This document shows positions 1 to 12,591 of a DNA stretch of 64,000 nt, piece by piece (the stretch's first letter is position 1; every line of letters starts with the position of its first letter). The position numbers and the translations under genes were made by a program. Location of the stretch: positions 375,207,054 to 375,271,053 of the forward strand of contig NC_053041.3 of the NCBI RefSeq assembly GCF_002575655.3, written 5' to 3'. The notes under the pieces were generated by a model. That model made no database searches and was not told the origin of the DNA. It saw only the letters and a list, made by a program, of their open reading frames with translations. This DNA comes from Aegilops tauschii subsp. strangulata (Eukaryota; Streptophyta; Magnoliopsida; Poales; Poaceae).

Positions 1-2844
1 TGAAGAAGGTCAGGTGGCTGGCGTAGTCATTCTAGTGGGGGGGCGGTGCATTCTCGTCGCAGATGAAGCCCAAGGCGGTGTTAGCCCTGTTCCGGAGGTC
101 CTGAAGCATGGGGGCGTGCTCGCGCTCCAGCGTCCGCCGTTGACGCACTTCCTCCTTGTTCTGTCGCACGACGGCCTCGGCATCATCAACCCGTTTTCTG
201 AAGCAAAAGCAGCTCGGTGCGGGCGGAGGCCAAGTCCGCCTGCGCTGTGACCAAGGCGGCAGCCGCGGCCTCCCCACGTCTCTCCGCCTCATCTAACCTG
301 GGCCTGAGAGCGGCGGTCCTGCCCGCCGCCTCAGTTCCTGCAAGCTTCAGCTTTAGGTCGTACCGATCTTCAAGATCCGCGCGAACCCGGGCCACCTGGC
401 GATCGACTTCCTCCTGGACTTGGCCTCGCGAGCCCCAACAGAATCCTCCGCCTGGGCAACTTGGCGTTCCCTCGTCTCCAACCGCTCGAGCTCGAGGCTA
501 CACTCCACGGCTTCCAAGGCCAACGCCTCCTCGCGCTTCCGAACCTATTCTTCCTCGGCGGGTGTCCCCCTCAGTGACGCAAGGGCGGCTCTGCGCGCCT
601 CCACCTGCTGCTCGAGGGACGCACTCCAGGCCCGGAGCTCCCACGCGCGCTTCTCCTGCAGCCTCGCGACGGCGGTCAGCCTCGCGAGCCTCCTCCAAGG
701 CTTGGGAGCAAGCTTCGCGGGAAACCTTGAGGGACGCCTCGGCTTTCGCGTTGTCAAGATCACGCTGGTAGCGGCCCAGGTTGACAGCCACTCCCAGCTT
801 GTGCCACTCCTCCGCCAGCCGAAGACCTTCAGCCTCAAGACGCGAATCGACACCCGCGAGTTCTTCGCTGAGTCGGCTCAACGCGCCCATCGCCTCCTGG
901 AAGAGCTCGTGGAGAACGACGTTTCGCCCGTGCTCGGACTCGAACGCACGGCTCACCTCATCTTCGACCCCGGGGGCTGCAGGCGGGACATCAAGCGACG
1001 CACCACCTCTCGGCAGGGGGCTGGTGCTGCCCTAGGCGCCAGCCAGTCCTTGCGGGGGGCCCTAGCCAGTCAGGGCCCGCCGCTTGAGGAGGAGGTGAAG
1101 GCCGAGCCCAACCAACTACTATCCATAACCAAAGGAGGAGAACAGGGAATGCCCGCCAGGCTCCAAGCCAGACCGTGCAGGAAGGGCAACGAAGCCGCAG
1201 ATTCGAGGCTCCATGAGGGTGAGCGCGCCCCCTCGACCGGCCTGGCTCCAGGCGCGGCATGCAGACTCGGGGTGCACGAGGCCAACAGGGGTGCCGAGGA
1301 AGGCGAGGATTGCTTCTCGGAGGGCGCAATGGCCCTGGCAGAAGGGGTCCTGAAGAGCCAGCGTCAGGAAGGAAAGCAGCAATCAAGAAACCACAAGGTG
1401 CAGTACTTACTCGTCGACAGCGAAGTACTTTCGTCGCTTCAACAGCCCGAAGATGCTGCTGCTGCTGCTCGGGGATCCTTTCCTCTTGTGGAGTTCCTCG
1501 AAGTCCATGCAAAGTCGACCGAAGCGCTGGACGTGGCGACCAGCACGGGGCGAGGCCGAGGAAGAGCTTGGAGGGACAACTCCAGGGGTGCCCGGCTGCG
1601 GTGAGCAGTCGGACGCCGTCTAACCACGACCTCCCGAGGCTTCCGGGGCTTTGACCTCGGGAACCGCATGCTGCGTCGCCTCAGTAACCGACGCCCCAGG
1701 GGAGGGATCGCGAGCTCCCGAGGACGACGCCCCAGGATCACCAGGCGGCATGTGCTCCTCAGCGCTTGGGCCACCGGCCTCCGTCGGAGCTCGCCCTCCT
1801 GCACCCTCACTTGGGGCGAGCTCGGCACCGGCGGCGAGGAAGGGGACCACGTCGACGGGGTTCTCGCGGGGGCCCACCAGGCCGATCGGGCGCAGCCCCC
1901 ACTCATCAAAGGAGGGCATGCTCGCGGCAAATTCGGCCTTGTTCTCGCAGCGGTACAGCAGACAGCTCTTCCTGGGCATGTCGTCCGGCAGAGGGGCACC
2001 CGTCAGGACCGCAAGCACCGTTTGCTGCGTCGTAAGAGGAAGTCCTTCCTCCTGAAACCTCATGTGGTTTGGCTGCTGAGCAAGGTCCACATCGGGCGGG
2101 AATGGTTCTGAAGCGGAGCGACTCGGTGCTTGATGAACTCCTTCACCACCATAGGCGCAGTCACGCCACGGTCCTTCATCCTCCTCAGCCTGAGCCTGAC
2201 AGGAGCGAGACGGGGGCTCGCGAGCCTCTGGTGGCCCCAACTGGATTTGGGAACAGCAGGCCCTGGTGGAGCACGGAGCAGAGGGCTGAGCACGCCGGCG
2301 TCAACAAACACCCATCGTGTCCGAAACTTGCTCGTGGATGGAGGAAGCTCAAAGTCGATCCCCGCGCCCGCTATCGCGGCCACGGCTTGGAAGCCCACAC
2401 ACCCCGAGCTCTGACGAGGGTCAGTCAGATGCAATGAGAAGAAATGGCGAATGAGGGCCACAGAAGGGGCGATGCCAACCATGGCTTCGCACACAAAGGC
2501 GAAGACGGCGAGAAGAGTCACGGATTGGGGGTCGAGATGCAACATGTGGATCTGATAGTGCTCAAGCACCACGTTGAAGAAGGCGGAGAAGGGGGAATCA
2601 GGCCAGCCCAAAGGGCATCTATGAAGATTGGGACCTCAGTGGCCACCCGAGCAATATAGGAACGAGACACGGGCCAAGCCACCATCTCTCCCCACTCGTT
2701 GAAACTGGAAGCAAGCATGGGGCACACCTTGTCCATAGCCTCGTCGTTGAGCACCCGGGGACGGCCGAGCACAGGCTCGACGGACGGAGGCGCACTTGGC
2801 AAAGATAGAGGTTTCTTCCCCTTGTCAGCCTGTTTTGGCGCCAT
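1..2844 (-). pseudogene. Antisense ORF of a Tat-type Gypsy element (Transposase_28-like, coiled coil), broken, cut by window edge
   Basis: The product resembles the plant 'putative gypsy type transposon' family (PF04195, Transposase_28), whose molecular role is unknown. I start it at 2844, where the protein opens MAPKQADKGKK. The conserved N-terminal domain follows, with blocks such as SFNEWGEMVAWP, LEHYQIHMLHLDPQS and FDEWGLRPIGLVGPRENP. A downstream alanine/glutamate/arginine-rich region (about 950 to 30) reads as a long coiled coil (e.g. REACSQALEEAREADRRR). The reading frame changes near 2590 and again near 2110, and 957-1438 gives no clear continuation, so it may be an intron or decayed. 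The C-terminus lies left of the window. The ORF runs opposite to the element: the polypurine tract and 3' LTR at 3121-4030 are on the plus strand. That arrangement is known for Tat/Retand/Grande-type Gypsy elements, which carry an extra antisense ORF between pol and the 3' LTR. Confidence 0.75.
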
Positions 2845-3120
2845 GGCGATGAGGCAAGCAGGGCGCAGATCAGATTGGAGGGGGGAGCAGAGTCTCGAGG
2901 AAGCAGAGAGATTGGAGGAGCCAGGCATGGGCGAAGGAAGAATAACTGTGTAGGCTGCGGGGGCTGCATAGCCAAGCGGATTCAAAGGCAGTGTGGGGAA
3001 GCGGAGACGCCCACGTCCAATCAACCGCCACGCGTCGACCAAGGCCGCAGGCTTTTGGGGCCCACGGCGCTCCGTACTTGACCTTTGGCATCGCCTCGAA
3101 GCCAAGCCCGAGCGCACCTT

Positions 3121-3135
3121 GGGCCCGGGGGCTAC
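3121..3135 (+). other. Polypurine tract of the Tat-type element
   Basis: The purine-rich run GCCCGGGGGCTAC lies directly before the LTR terminus at 3136. It fixes the element's plus orientation. The same GGGGGCTA core precedes the 3' LTR of the element at 36405-43833. Confidence 0.65.
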
Positions 3136-4030
3136 TGTCGGCGTTCTGGTAACGTGGGTCCCCAGACTTGCCTACCTGCGGCCCATGGCGTGGCTATGCG
3201 AGCAGGCCTATATGGCCCATCTTCGTCAACAAGGCATTCAAGACCCTCGCGAGGGGCCAAGCCTCGCGAGACGGACGACGCAAGACCTCCTCAGGGGCGG
3301 CCCCTCTAGGCAGGCTCGCGAGGAGCGGAGATATCAAGGCGGGGCAAACCTCGCGAGGCTCTCGTGACATGAGCCATGACGATCGGCACCAGGCGGGCGC
3401 CAGCGCGTGCAGCGTCCTTGTTTCCTCTTCGGTGCCAAGGAGGCAAGCGCAGGCACGGAGTACCGAGGCATCTGGCAAAGGTTTCCATATCGGTGCAACG
3501 AGACCAAGACCAGTAGGCCAGCAGGACGGAGGCCACTGTGGAGCCCAAGACGGCGTCACCACCAGAGCCTTTCGCAGGCGAAGACCAGCTTTGTAAGGAT
3601 AGCTTGTACAAGCTGTCCCCTTTCATATTAGCCCGCCGTTGTTGGCTCCCTTCCCGCTCAATATTTGGGGAATGGATCAGGGCCTATATAAGTAGAACTA
3701 GCCACCACAGTAGGAGAGAGATCTGATCGAGTCCTCACACCCACAAGTTCACCGAGCACAAGAACACCTCAACCTTAGGAGGTTGTTCTTCCCCTTGTAC
3801 TGTTCTTCATCAGCCCAAGAGGCAATCCACCACCACACACTGGAGTATGGTATTACACCACAACAGTGGCCCGAACCAGTATAAATCTCGTGTCTTTCTG
3901 TGTTGCGAGTTCGTCGAGTTCGTCCGCGAGATCTTAGCGAGCTAGGGCGTGGATCGGTAGGAGGGAAAGAACTTCGCGCGCACCCCAGAGTTCGAACCTT
4001 AAGGGTTTTGCGGGAACCCCAGATCCGACA
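3136..4030 (+). mobile_element. 3' LTR of the Tat-type Gypsy element
   Basis: The LTR opens TGTCGG and closes CCGACA, a perfect 6-bp inverted terminal repeat, and is 895 bp long. A TATA-like box sits at 3685-3692. The next bases, ACATG, are the candidate target duplication; its partner would lie left of the window. The LTR abuts the LTR/internal border of the Gypsy array that follows, so this element inserted into that array. Confidence 0.8.
3685..3692 (+). promoter_or_regulatory. LTR TATA-like box
   Basis: TATATAAG lies in the central part of the 895-bp LTR, 14 bp upstream of a CA-rich stretch, at the place where an LTR promoter is expected. Confidence 0.45.
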
Positions 4031-4340
4031 ACATGGGCCTGGCCCAAAAATAAGGTGACGCAACACCTAGAATAGCCTCTGGACGAAATTTATGAAGTGT
4101 CATCTTGTATATTTCGTCCAAGGCTTCATGCACTCATTATGGTGGCTTCAAAGTTCTGGAATCATCACTTGTAACTCCGTTCTTGTTCCCCTTGCACATG
4201 CCATCATCTCCATGCTTGAACTTGCTCCAAGGTTCATCTTTCTTGTCCAAGCTAGGCCCTTCATTTGTAAGCAAAACAAATGTATCCAATTTAGGCAGCA
4301 TCATATTCTCATGAACATTAGAATCGTTACCAAGAAATTT
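4031..4340 (-). repeat. Third copy of the Gypsy integrase C-terminus/3' segment
   Basis: This segment repeats 5336-5600 and 12181-12490 almost base for base. At about 4340 it jumps directly into the leader sequence that elsewhere lies at 11185. Gag and nearly all of pol are therefore deleted between the left LTR and this fragment. Confidence 0.75.
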
Positions 4341-4828
4341 TGGCCTAAAAACAGCCCGGGGGTCTCCAGACTCTTTTTTTTCAAAACCTACTCAGGCAAG
4401 GAAACACGAATCAGAAATTAGATGGATCTCGAAAACAAACCTAATATGAAAGAGACTCGGATTGGTGGTGGATATATGGTGGTAGGATATGGCAGCGGTG
4501 GTGGTATATGGATACGGATTGGTGGTGGTATATGGATACTGATTGGTGATGATGATGGTGCGGCGGCAGCATGACAACTTATGACCAGAACTCGAAACTC
4601 TAAAAGACTAGACTCTAAGACCAGCAACTAGACACGATGATGCAACCGCAAATTCAACAAAGCAAAATACTGAAAAGACTATGCAAAGGCTCAGACTGGT
4701 TCGGATATGATGAACTAATCCTAAATTTTTTTTTGGCTTTTTCATGGACTCTGGTATGAAGAACAGACTCGATCTAAACTACGAAAATTGGAAAATATTA
4801 CCAAGCAACCTGGAAATCTGATACCACT
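4341..4828 (-). repeat. Second copy of the Gypsy 5' leader, with a short GGTGGT-rich minisatellite
   Basis: It matches 11185-11673 closely. It includes a short tandem motif (GGTGGTATATGGATAC, roughly 4460-4560) also present at 11300-11400. The primer-binding site complementary to tRNA-Met is at 4815-4826, with two mismatches at one end (TGGTATCAGATT). Confidence 0.75.
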
Positions 4829-5338
4829 TGATAGAGGCAAAGGTGTCCCGTCTTTCGATGAGATGGTGGCTACCGTTTTGGAGGAAGTCGACTCTGACGA
4901 TCCGACTACGAACGTGCGAGGACGTCGCGCCTTAGCAATCGCTAAACCAATTCCGTGAGGTTATTGACCACGCCGGAGCATGAGCAACCTGACCATGAAG
5001 GTATGTTTCCTGCAGGCAAACAAAGAACAAGCAAGAAACTAAGATTGCAATCTAGATATTGCGTATATAAGAGGAAAGCTTTATTGATCAAGGTGGGGTT
5101 CTGTGACGCCTTTGTTTGGTTGTTGAACACAAACGAAGTATGAGAAGTTGCAGCTATGGCGAACTTTAATCTAAACAAAACCCAAAGTCTAAACGATGCC
5201 CTAAGGATTGTATATATGGAGGAGAGAGGGTGGAATTTCGTGGCCCTTGGAGGAGGGGTCCGAAACCAACCCTAACTCTTGTTTCCCCACCCATACGGAC
5301 TCTAAAAACGGCCTATAATCAAGTATTTCGAAATTACA
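4829..5338 (-). mobile_element. Gypsy LTR, left copy (3' LTR of the full element)
   Basis: On the plus strand it starts TGATAGAGGC and ends AAATTACA, 510 bp, the same length as the copy at 11674-12183. On the minus strand it lies directly after the pol 3' segment, so it serves as 3' LTR of the full copy and as 5' LTR of the deleted copy to its left. Confidence 0.8.
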
Positions 5339-5441
5339 TGGGCCTGGCCCAAAAATAAGGTGACGCAGCACCTAGAATAGCCTTTGGACGAAATTTATGA
5401 AGTGGCATCTTATATATTCCGTCCAAGGCTTCATGCACTCA

Positions 5442-8400
5442 TTATGGTGGCTTCAAAGTCCTGGAATCATCACTTGTAACTCCGTTCTTGTTCCCCTTGC
5501 GCATGCCATCATCTCCATGCTTGAACTTGCTCCAAGGTTCATCTTTCTTGTCCAAGCTAGGCCCTTCATTTGTAAGAAAAACATTAGAATCGTTACCAAG
5601 AAACGAAAGTACCTGATAATTCAATTGGTGTGCGCGAGCTCTAGTAATTGGTCCAATATGTATAGCAGCAAGGGCTGTGGGTGTAACAATGGTATTGATG
5701 TCCTCATCATCCTCCCCTTCTTGAAATGAAGTCGTCCTTGACGGAAGCTCATGTTCCTCACCCAAATAGGGCTTCAAATCTGCAATGTTAAAAGTGGGGC
5801 TAACCCAAAAATCTGCAGGCAGCTCAAGTTTATATGCATTATCATTTATTTTCTCTAACACCTTAAATGGACCATCAGCACGTGGCAGTAGGTTTGATTT
5901 GCGCAAATTAGGAAATCTATCCTTACGCAAATGTAACCAAACAAGATCTCCAGGTGCAAAGACAACACATTTTCTACCCTTATCTCCAGCAAGTTTATAT
6001 TTAGCATTCATACGCTCAATGTTTTCCTTAGTTAACTCATGCATTTTTAAGATCAATTCAGCACGTTGTTTAGCATCAAAATTAACCTTCTTCGAAGATG
6101 GAAGAGGCAACAAATCAATGGGTGCACGAGGTAGGAAACCATACACAATTTCAAAAGGGCACATCTTAGTAGTAGAATGCAACGAATGATTATAAGCAAA
6201 TTCAATATGAGGCAAGCATTCTTCCCACATTTTCTTATTATTCTTCAAAACAGCCCTAAGCATAGTAGACAATGTTCTATTGACTACTTCAGTTTGACCA
6301 TCAGTTTGGGGGTGACAAGTAGTACTAAAAAGCAGTTTAGTCCCCAACTTAGCCCATAAACATCTCCAAAAGTGGCTAAGAAATTTAGTATCATGATCTG
6401 AAATAATAGTATTTGGCACACCATGCAAGTGAATAATTTCATGAAAGAACAAATCACCAACATTAACAGCATCATCGCTTTTATGACATGGTATAAAGTG
6501 TGCCATTTTCGAGAATCTATCCACGACAACAAATATGCTATCCCTCCCCTTCTTTGTTCGGGGTAAACCTAAAACAAAGTCCATAGATATATCCTCCCAA
6601 GGAACACTAGGTACAGGCAAAGGCATATATAAACCACGAGGATTGAGTCGTGACTTAGCTTTTTGACATGTAGTGCAGCGAGCAACAAAACGCTCAACAT
6701 CCCGTCTCATCTTTGGCCAAAAGAAATGTGTAGCAAGTACGTCCTCCGTCTTCTTCATGCCAAAGTGTCCCATTAATCCTCCTCCATGCGCCTCCTGCAA
6801 CAACAAAAGACAAATAGAGCTAGCTGGAATGCATAGCTTGTTAGCACGGAACACAAAGCCATCATTAATAACGAACTTGTTCCATGTTGTTCCTTCTTTA
6901 CAATTCTGCATTACATCTTTAAAATCAGCATCATGCACATATTGATCTTTGATGGTCTCCAAACCAAATATTTTGAAGTCAAGTTGTGAAAGCATAGTAT
7001 AACGACGAGACAATGCATCAGCAATAACATTTTCTTTACCCTTCTTGTGTTTAATGACATAAGGGAAAGTCTTAATGAATTCAACCCATTTAGCATGTCT
7101 ACGATTCTGTTTAGCTTGACTTTTAATATGTTTCAAAGATTCATGATCAGAATGTATAACAAATTCTTTGGGCCATAAATAATGTTGCCATGTCTCTAAA
7201 GTCCGAACAAGAGCATATAATTCTTTATCATAAGTAGAATAATTCAGACTAGGCCCACTTAATTTTTCAGAAAAATATTCAAGAGGTTTGCCATCTTGTA
7301 ATAACAAACCTCCTAATCAAATTCCACTAGCATCACATTCAAGCTCAAAAGTCTTATTAAAATCAGGAAGTTGGAGTAAAGGAGCATGTGTCAACTTATC
7401 TTTCAATACCGTGAAGGCTTCTTCCTGTGCGGTACCCCAAACAAAAGGCACATCCTTCTTTGTAAGCTCATTGAGAGGTGCAGCAATGGTGCTGAAATCT
7501 CTCATAAAACGCCTATAGAATCCAGTGTGGCCAAGAAAACTCCTGACATGTGTGACCGTCTTGGGCTGCGGCCAACTCTCAATAGCTTCAATCTTGGCTT
7601 TATCAACTTCAATTCCCTGTGGAGTAACAACATAGCCAAGAAAAGATACTCGGTCGATGCAGAAGGTGCCCTTCCCAAGGTTACCAAACAAACATGCATC
7701 ACGTAGAGCAATAAAAACAACACGTAAATGTTCCAAATGTTCCTCCAAAGATCTGCTATAAATCAGTATATCATCAAAATAGACTACCACAAATTGTCCA
7801 ATGAAAGCACATAAAACTTCGTTCATTAGTCTCATGAAAGTACTAGGTGCATTAGTTAACCCAAAAGGCATGACTAACCACTCATATAAACCAAACTTAG
7901 TTTTAAATGTTGTTTTCCATTCATCTCCCAATTTCATACGAATTTGATGGTATCCACTATGCAAATCAACTTTGGAGAAAATTGTAGAGCCACTAAATTC
8001 ATCAAGCATATCATCTAGCCTAGGAATAGGATGACGATAAAGAATAGTAATATTATTAGTGCCTCTACAATCAACACACATACGCGACGTACCATCCTTT
8101 TTAGGCACTAGTATAATAGGAACAGCATAAGGACTAAGAGATTCGCGTATGTAACCTTTGTAGAGCAGCTCCTGTACTTGACGCATAATCTCTTTCGTCT
8201 CCTCTGGATTGGTACGGTATGGTGCACAGTTGGGTAGCGATGCACCGGGAATTAAGTCAATTTGATGCTCAATCCCTCGAATAGGTGGTAATCCCAGTGG
8301 CACGTCTTGTGGGAAGACGTCAGCGAACTCCTGCAAAATGTTAGTGACAGCAGGGGGCAAAGAGGAAGGCACGTCCTCGAATGAAAATAATGCCTCTTTT

Positions 8401-9193
8401 CACACAAAAGCATAGCAAACAGATTTGCTAAAATCTAGCCCATCAATATCAGACTTGGTGGCAAGTAAACATGCACTTTTCAATTTAATTTCAGAAGCAA
8501 CACTAGATGGTTTATTATTAGGCTTCATTTGTTGCTCAAATTCTTTTGCCACAATCTTATTTTCACTCTTATTTTTCTCCTGTTTTGCTTTATTAGCTCT
8601 ATTAATATCATCTTTCAAAATGGAATCAGGAGTCATAGGAAGCAAAGTAATATTTTTATCCTTATGAACAAGAGTATACTGATTGTTTCTACCATGGTGT
8701 ACAGAATTTTTTATCAAATTGCCATGGTCTACCAAGTAATAAGGAACATGCTTGCATAGGTACCACATCACAATCAACATAATCAGCATATGTAGAGATA
8801 CTAAAATGCACACGAACAGTACATGTTACCTTAGCCTTGCCGCTGTTGTTGAACCATTGGATGTAGTACCGATGTGGATGTGGTCTTGTGGTGAGAGATA
8901 GCTTCTCCACCATCTCCATGCTAGCCAAGTTGTTGAATCTCCCTCCATCTATGATGACGTGAATAGAACGTTCCTTCACAACTCCCTTTGTATGGAAAAA
9001 ATTATGCCTCTGATTTTGCTCAGCTTGGGTAACCTGCACAGCCAAAACACGTTGAGCAACCAAACATTCATACCTGTCAGCATCTTCAGGAGCCGTGTAT
9101 TGCGTCTCATGATCAGAATCATCTCCGCCATGTTCTTCACGTGTAATAAGAGCCAAAGTCTCCTCATCATAGTCACTAGCGGACTCATACCAC
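5442..9193 (-). pseudogene. pol: Gypsy pol: protease, reverse transcriptase, RNase H, integrase (broken)
   Basis: Protease-like region: 9156-8689, ending LLLGRPWQFD. Reverse transcriptase: 8372-7317, with catalytic box YFDD and the blocks MPFGLTNAPSTFMRLMNEVL and FSKVDLHSGYHQI. RNase H: from about 7307 (FELECDAS, then [12 protein letters not shown]). Integrase: HHCC-type finger (H, H, then CTTCQ), catalytic D in MDFVLGLP, D in SDHD and E in TDGQTE, followed by a GPY/F-type module ([10 protein letters not shown]). I see no chromodomain. Lesions: a TGA near 7319 between RT and RNase H, a TGA at 8402-8400, and an extra A near 8708 that breaks the protease/RT frame. The host range and clade are not certain. 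The copy cannot make an intact polyprotein. Confidence 0.88.
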
Positions 9194-10514
9194 CATCCTC
9201 AGTAGCAATCATCACACGCTGAGATTTGCATTCTCTCGCATAATGACCTCTTCCCTTACAACGACGACAAATAATATCACTTGTGTGCCCTGTTGATGCC
9301 ATGGAAGAAGAAGAGCTCTGTGCAGGCCCAACAGGTGCGCTCTTGGCAGATAGTGGTGGTTGTGCCTGCTTTCTTGTATCACGGTTGGAGGTGGCACCTG
9401 ATGGAGGTGATGGTGCAGTGGAAGTAGAGGATGCACCTGGTGTCCTTGATGATGGTCGACCTGCAGAAAAGTTAGTTCGCGCCAATACCTGTCGATCCTG
9501 CACTTCATGTTCAGCTTTACAAGCAAGATGGAATAAACGAGTGATATTATTATACTCCTTATACTCTAGAATGGTCTGAATCTCTCTATTTAACCCACCC
9601 ATAAAATGTGCAAGCATAGCTTCATTATCCTCAACAATACCACATCTAATCATGCCAGTTTGTAATTCCTGATAATATTCCTCTACAGAATTTTTTCCTT
9701 GCATTAAGCGCTGCAATTTTTGAAGTAATTCACGTTGATAATATGGTGGAACCCAACGAGTACGCATAGCAATTTTCAAAGCAGCCCAAGTAGTTGGAAT
9801 ATTATTCGGATATAATCTACGATGTTCAGACCACCACACACAAGCAAAACTAGTGAAAGCACAAAGTGCAGCTGCAGCACATCTCTCCTCGGGATATTCT
9901 AAACATGTAAAACGTTGTTCGGTTTGTAACTCCCAAGTAACATATGTATCAGGAACATATCTACCCTCAAATGGTGGAATATTCAATTTTAGTTTAGGAA
10001 GATGGTCATGATCTCGTACCTGAGCTGGTAATGCAGCCCTACCATTGCGATTATTTGCATGTGGACGACCGGGTGCTGGTGGTTGTACGTAGTTCTAATT
10101 TTGATCAACTTCATCCTCGTAATCTCCCGCATAATCATCCTCCTCCGCATCAGCAGCAGGAGCCACAGAAGTATCAACAACAGCACCAACAGTTTGGCCA
10201 GGCTCAAGAGGGACACGGCTCGCTCGGCGGAGGGCTGTTTCGCGACGTGGTGGTAGTCGTTGTTGTTGTTGTTGTGGCAGAGGTGCGGCAGGTGCAGCCG
10301 GTGGTGGTTATGGAAGATGCGCAAGCACTTCATTAAATTTGTTATCGAGCTTTGTTTCGAACGTCTTCTCAAAGCCAGTTATCTTATCCATGGCCTCTTC
10401 AAAATTGTTCAGCACATCTTGCACCTATTCAGTCATCATTTGCTGAAATTTATCATGCAACTCCTTATTCATCATGTTCTCCCAGTCAATCTCGTCGGCT
10501 TGTGATCCTGGCAT
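9194..10514 (-). pseudogene. gag: Gypsy gag (broken)
   Basis: I start it at the ATG at 10514 (MPGSQADEIDWEN), the first methionine downstream of the leader. Gag capsid-like sequence runs from about 9990 to 9480 (WELQTEQRFTCLEYPEE, then RWVPPYYQRELLQKLQRL). A nucleocapsid zinc knuckle follows near 9250 with spacing CX2CX4HX4C (CRRCKGRGHYAREC). An upstream glutamine/proline-rich stretch is coded by CAA/CAG repeats around 10250-10290. In-frame stops occur near 10425 and 10097. A 1-base deletion near 9193 shifts the frame into protease. Gag and pol were presumably one polyprotein. Confidence 0.85.
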
Positions 10515-11673
10515 GGTTAGCAGCAATAGAAACACACAAGAATATGATCCTACAGACTACTAACAAGTGGTGGTGGTGGTGGGTGTCACAAATCCGTCAA
10601 GCAAATCTCAAATTCTTACCAGTTTTTACCCAACAGTAGGCGGTGATGGGCAACCGATGTAGTCAAAACTCCCAAAGCTTGGATAGAGCGGTTACCAGTG
10701 AGAGTCAAACGCACGATGTAGATGTATGTGGAGCTGGGAAGGTTTATAATGTGGTAGCAAAAAGTGTCAGCAATAATCAATTCAGAGATGCAAAGTTGAA
10801 TAAACGCTCAACGACGGTACTGTGCTGGTCCTAGGCTAGACCGTGCTAGAGACGCGAGCCTAGAACACTAACAAAATCACGGCGCTACACGTAAACAAGG
10901 GAAAAGCACAATCTGGAATTTTTTTCCGCTCTGTTTTTTTTTGGCGCTCTTTTTTTGCGCTCCTCTTTTTTTTGCGAAAACTCACTATAATGGCGAGTGT
11001 CTCAAAACTCTTCCCACGTCAAACTGACAGGATGGGCACAAAAAAACTTTTGGCTATTTTTTTTAAATCAGGGCAGCGACGACGAAAAAGTGCGACAAAA
11101 AATCACAATGATGGCGAGTGTCTCAAAAGACTCAGAAAAACCTAAAAATAGGATAGGGAAAAAATATTTTCAGTCGCCGAAATTTTGGCCTAAAAACTGC
11201 CCGGGGGTCTCCAGACTCTTTTTTTTGAAACCTACTCAAGCAAGGAAACACGAATCAGAAATTAGATGGATCTCGAAAAGAAACCTAATATGAAAGGGAC
11301 TCGGATTGGTGGTGGATATATGGTGGTAGGATATGGCAGCAGTGGTGGTATATGGATATGGATTGGTGGTGGTATATGGATACGGATTGGTGATGATGAT
11401 GGTGCGGCGGCGGCGTGACAACTTATGACCAGAACTCGAAACTCTAAAAGACTAGACTCTAAGACCAGCAACTAGAGACGACGATGCAACCGCAAATTCA
11501 ACAAAGCAAAATACTGAAAAGACTATGCAAAGGCTCAGACTGGTTCGGATATGATGAACTAACCCTAAATTTTTTTTGGCTTTTTCGTGGATTGTAGGTA
11601 TGAAGAACAGACTCGATCTAAACTACGAAAAATTGCAAAATCTCACCGAGCAACCTGGAAATCTGATACCACT
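10515..11673 (-). other. Gypsy 5' leader between primer-binding site and gag
   Basis: This is a non-coding leader with T-rich runs near 10920-10990. The tRNA-Met-like primer-binding site (TGGTATCAGATT on the minus strand) is at 11660-11671. No other gene is visible. Confidence 0.6.
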
Positions 11674-12183
11674 TGATAGAGGCAAAGGTGTCCCGTCTTT
11701 CGATGAGATGGTGGCTACCGTTTTGGAGGAAGCCGACTCTGATGATCTGACTACGAACGTGCGAGGACATCGCGCCTTAGCAATCGCTAAACCAATTCCG
11801 AGAGGTTATTGACCACGCCGGAGCACGATCAACCTGACCACGAAGGTCTATTTCCTGCAGGCAAACGAAGAACAAGCAAGAAACTAAGATTGCAATCTGG
11901 ATATTGCGATTATAAGAGGAAAGCTTTATTGATCAAGGTGGGGTTCTGTGACGCCTTTGTTTGGTTGTTGAACACAAATGAAGTACACGAAGTTGTAGCT
12001 ATGGCGAACTTTAATCTAAACAAAACCCAGAGTCTAAACGATGCCCTAAGGGCTGTATATATGGAGGAGAGAGGGTGGAATTTCGTGGCCCTTGGACGAG
12101 GGGTTCGGAACCAACCCTAACTCTTGTTTCCCCACACATACGGACTCTAAAAACTGCCTATAATCAAGTATTTCGAAATTACA
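11674..12183 (-). mobile_element. Gypsy LTR, right copy (5' LTR of the full element)
   Basis: It has the same ends and the same 510-bp length as 4829-5338. On the minus strand the primer-binding site follows it, so it is the 5' LTR. The sequence to its right is again the pol 3' segment rather than host DNA. Confidence 0.8.
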
Positions 12184-12591
12184 TGGGCCAGGCCCAAAAA
12201 TAAGGTGACGCAGCACCTAGAATAGCCTCTGGACGAAATTTATGAAGTGGCATCTTGTATATTCCGTCCAAGGCTTCATGCACTCATTATGGTGGCTTCA
12301 AAGTCATGGAATCATCACTTGTAACTCTGTTCTTGTTCCCCTTGCGCATGCCATCGTCTCCATGCTTGAACTTGCTCCAAGGTTCATCTTTCTTGTCCAA
12401 GCTAGGCCCTTCATTTGTAAGAAAAACAAATGTATCCAATTTAGGCAGCATCATATTCTCATGAACATTAGAATCGTTACCAAGAAACGAAAGTACCTGA
12501 TAATTCAATTGGCGTGCGCGAGCTCTAGTAATTGGTCCAGTATGTATAGCAGCAGGGGCAGTGGTGTAACAATGGTATTGATGTCCTCGTC
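12184..12591 (-). pseudogene. Truncated Gypsy integrase C-terminal segment
   Basis: The segment parallels 5339-5710 and ends within CCTCGTC at 12584-12590, after which a different element's gag begins. The join lies inside coding sequence of both elements, so it is a deletion or illegitimate-recombination junction and not an insertion site. Confidence 0.7.

Larger units (their letters stand above)
4031..12591 (-). mobile_element. Ty3/Gypsy array with shared LTRs (one full internal region plus two partial ones)
   Basis: On the minus strand the order is: internal 3' end (12591-12184), LTR (12183-11674), complete internal region (11673-5339), LTR (5338-4829), then a second internal region with a large deletion (4828-4034). 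The bases flanking each LTR are another copy of the element, not a target duplication: the primer-binding site recurs outside the left LTR (4815-4826) and the pol-3' segment recurs outside the right LTR. This is the structure expected from unequal recombination between LTRs or from tandem insertion. The right edge at 12591 is not an LTR end, so the array is truncated there. Confidence 0.8.

Noticed and set aside
420..1604. 394-codon plus-strand open frame
   Set aside because: It is the GC-rich opposite strand of the antisense coiled-coil ORF and shows no domain of its own.
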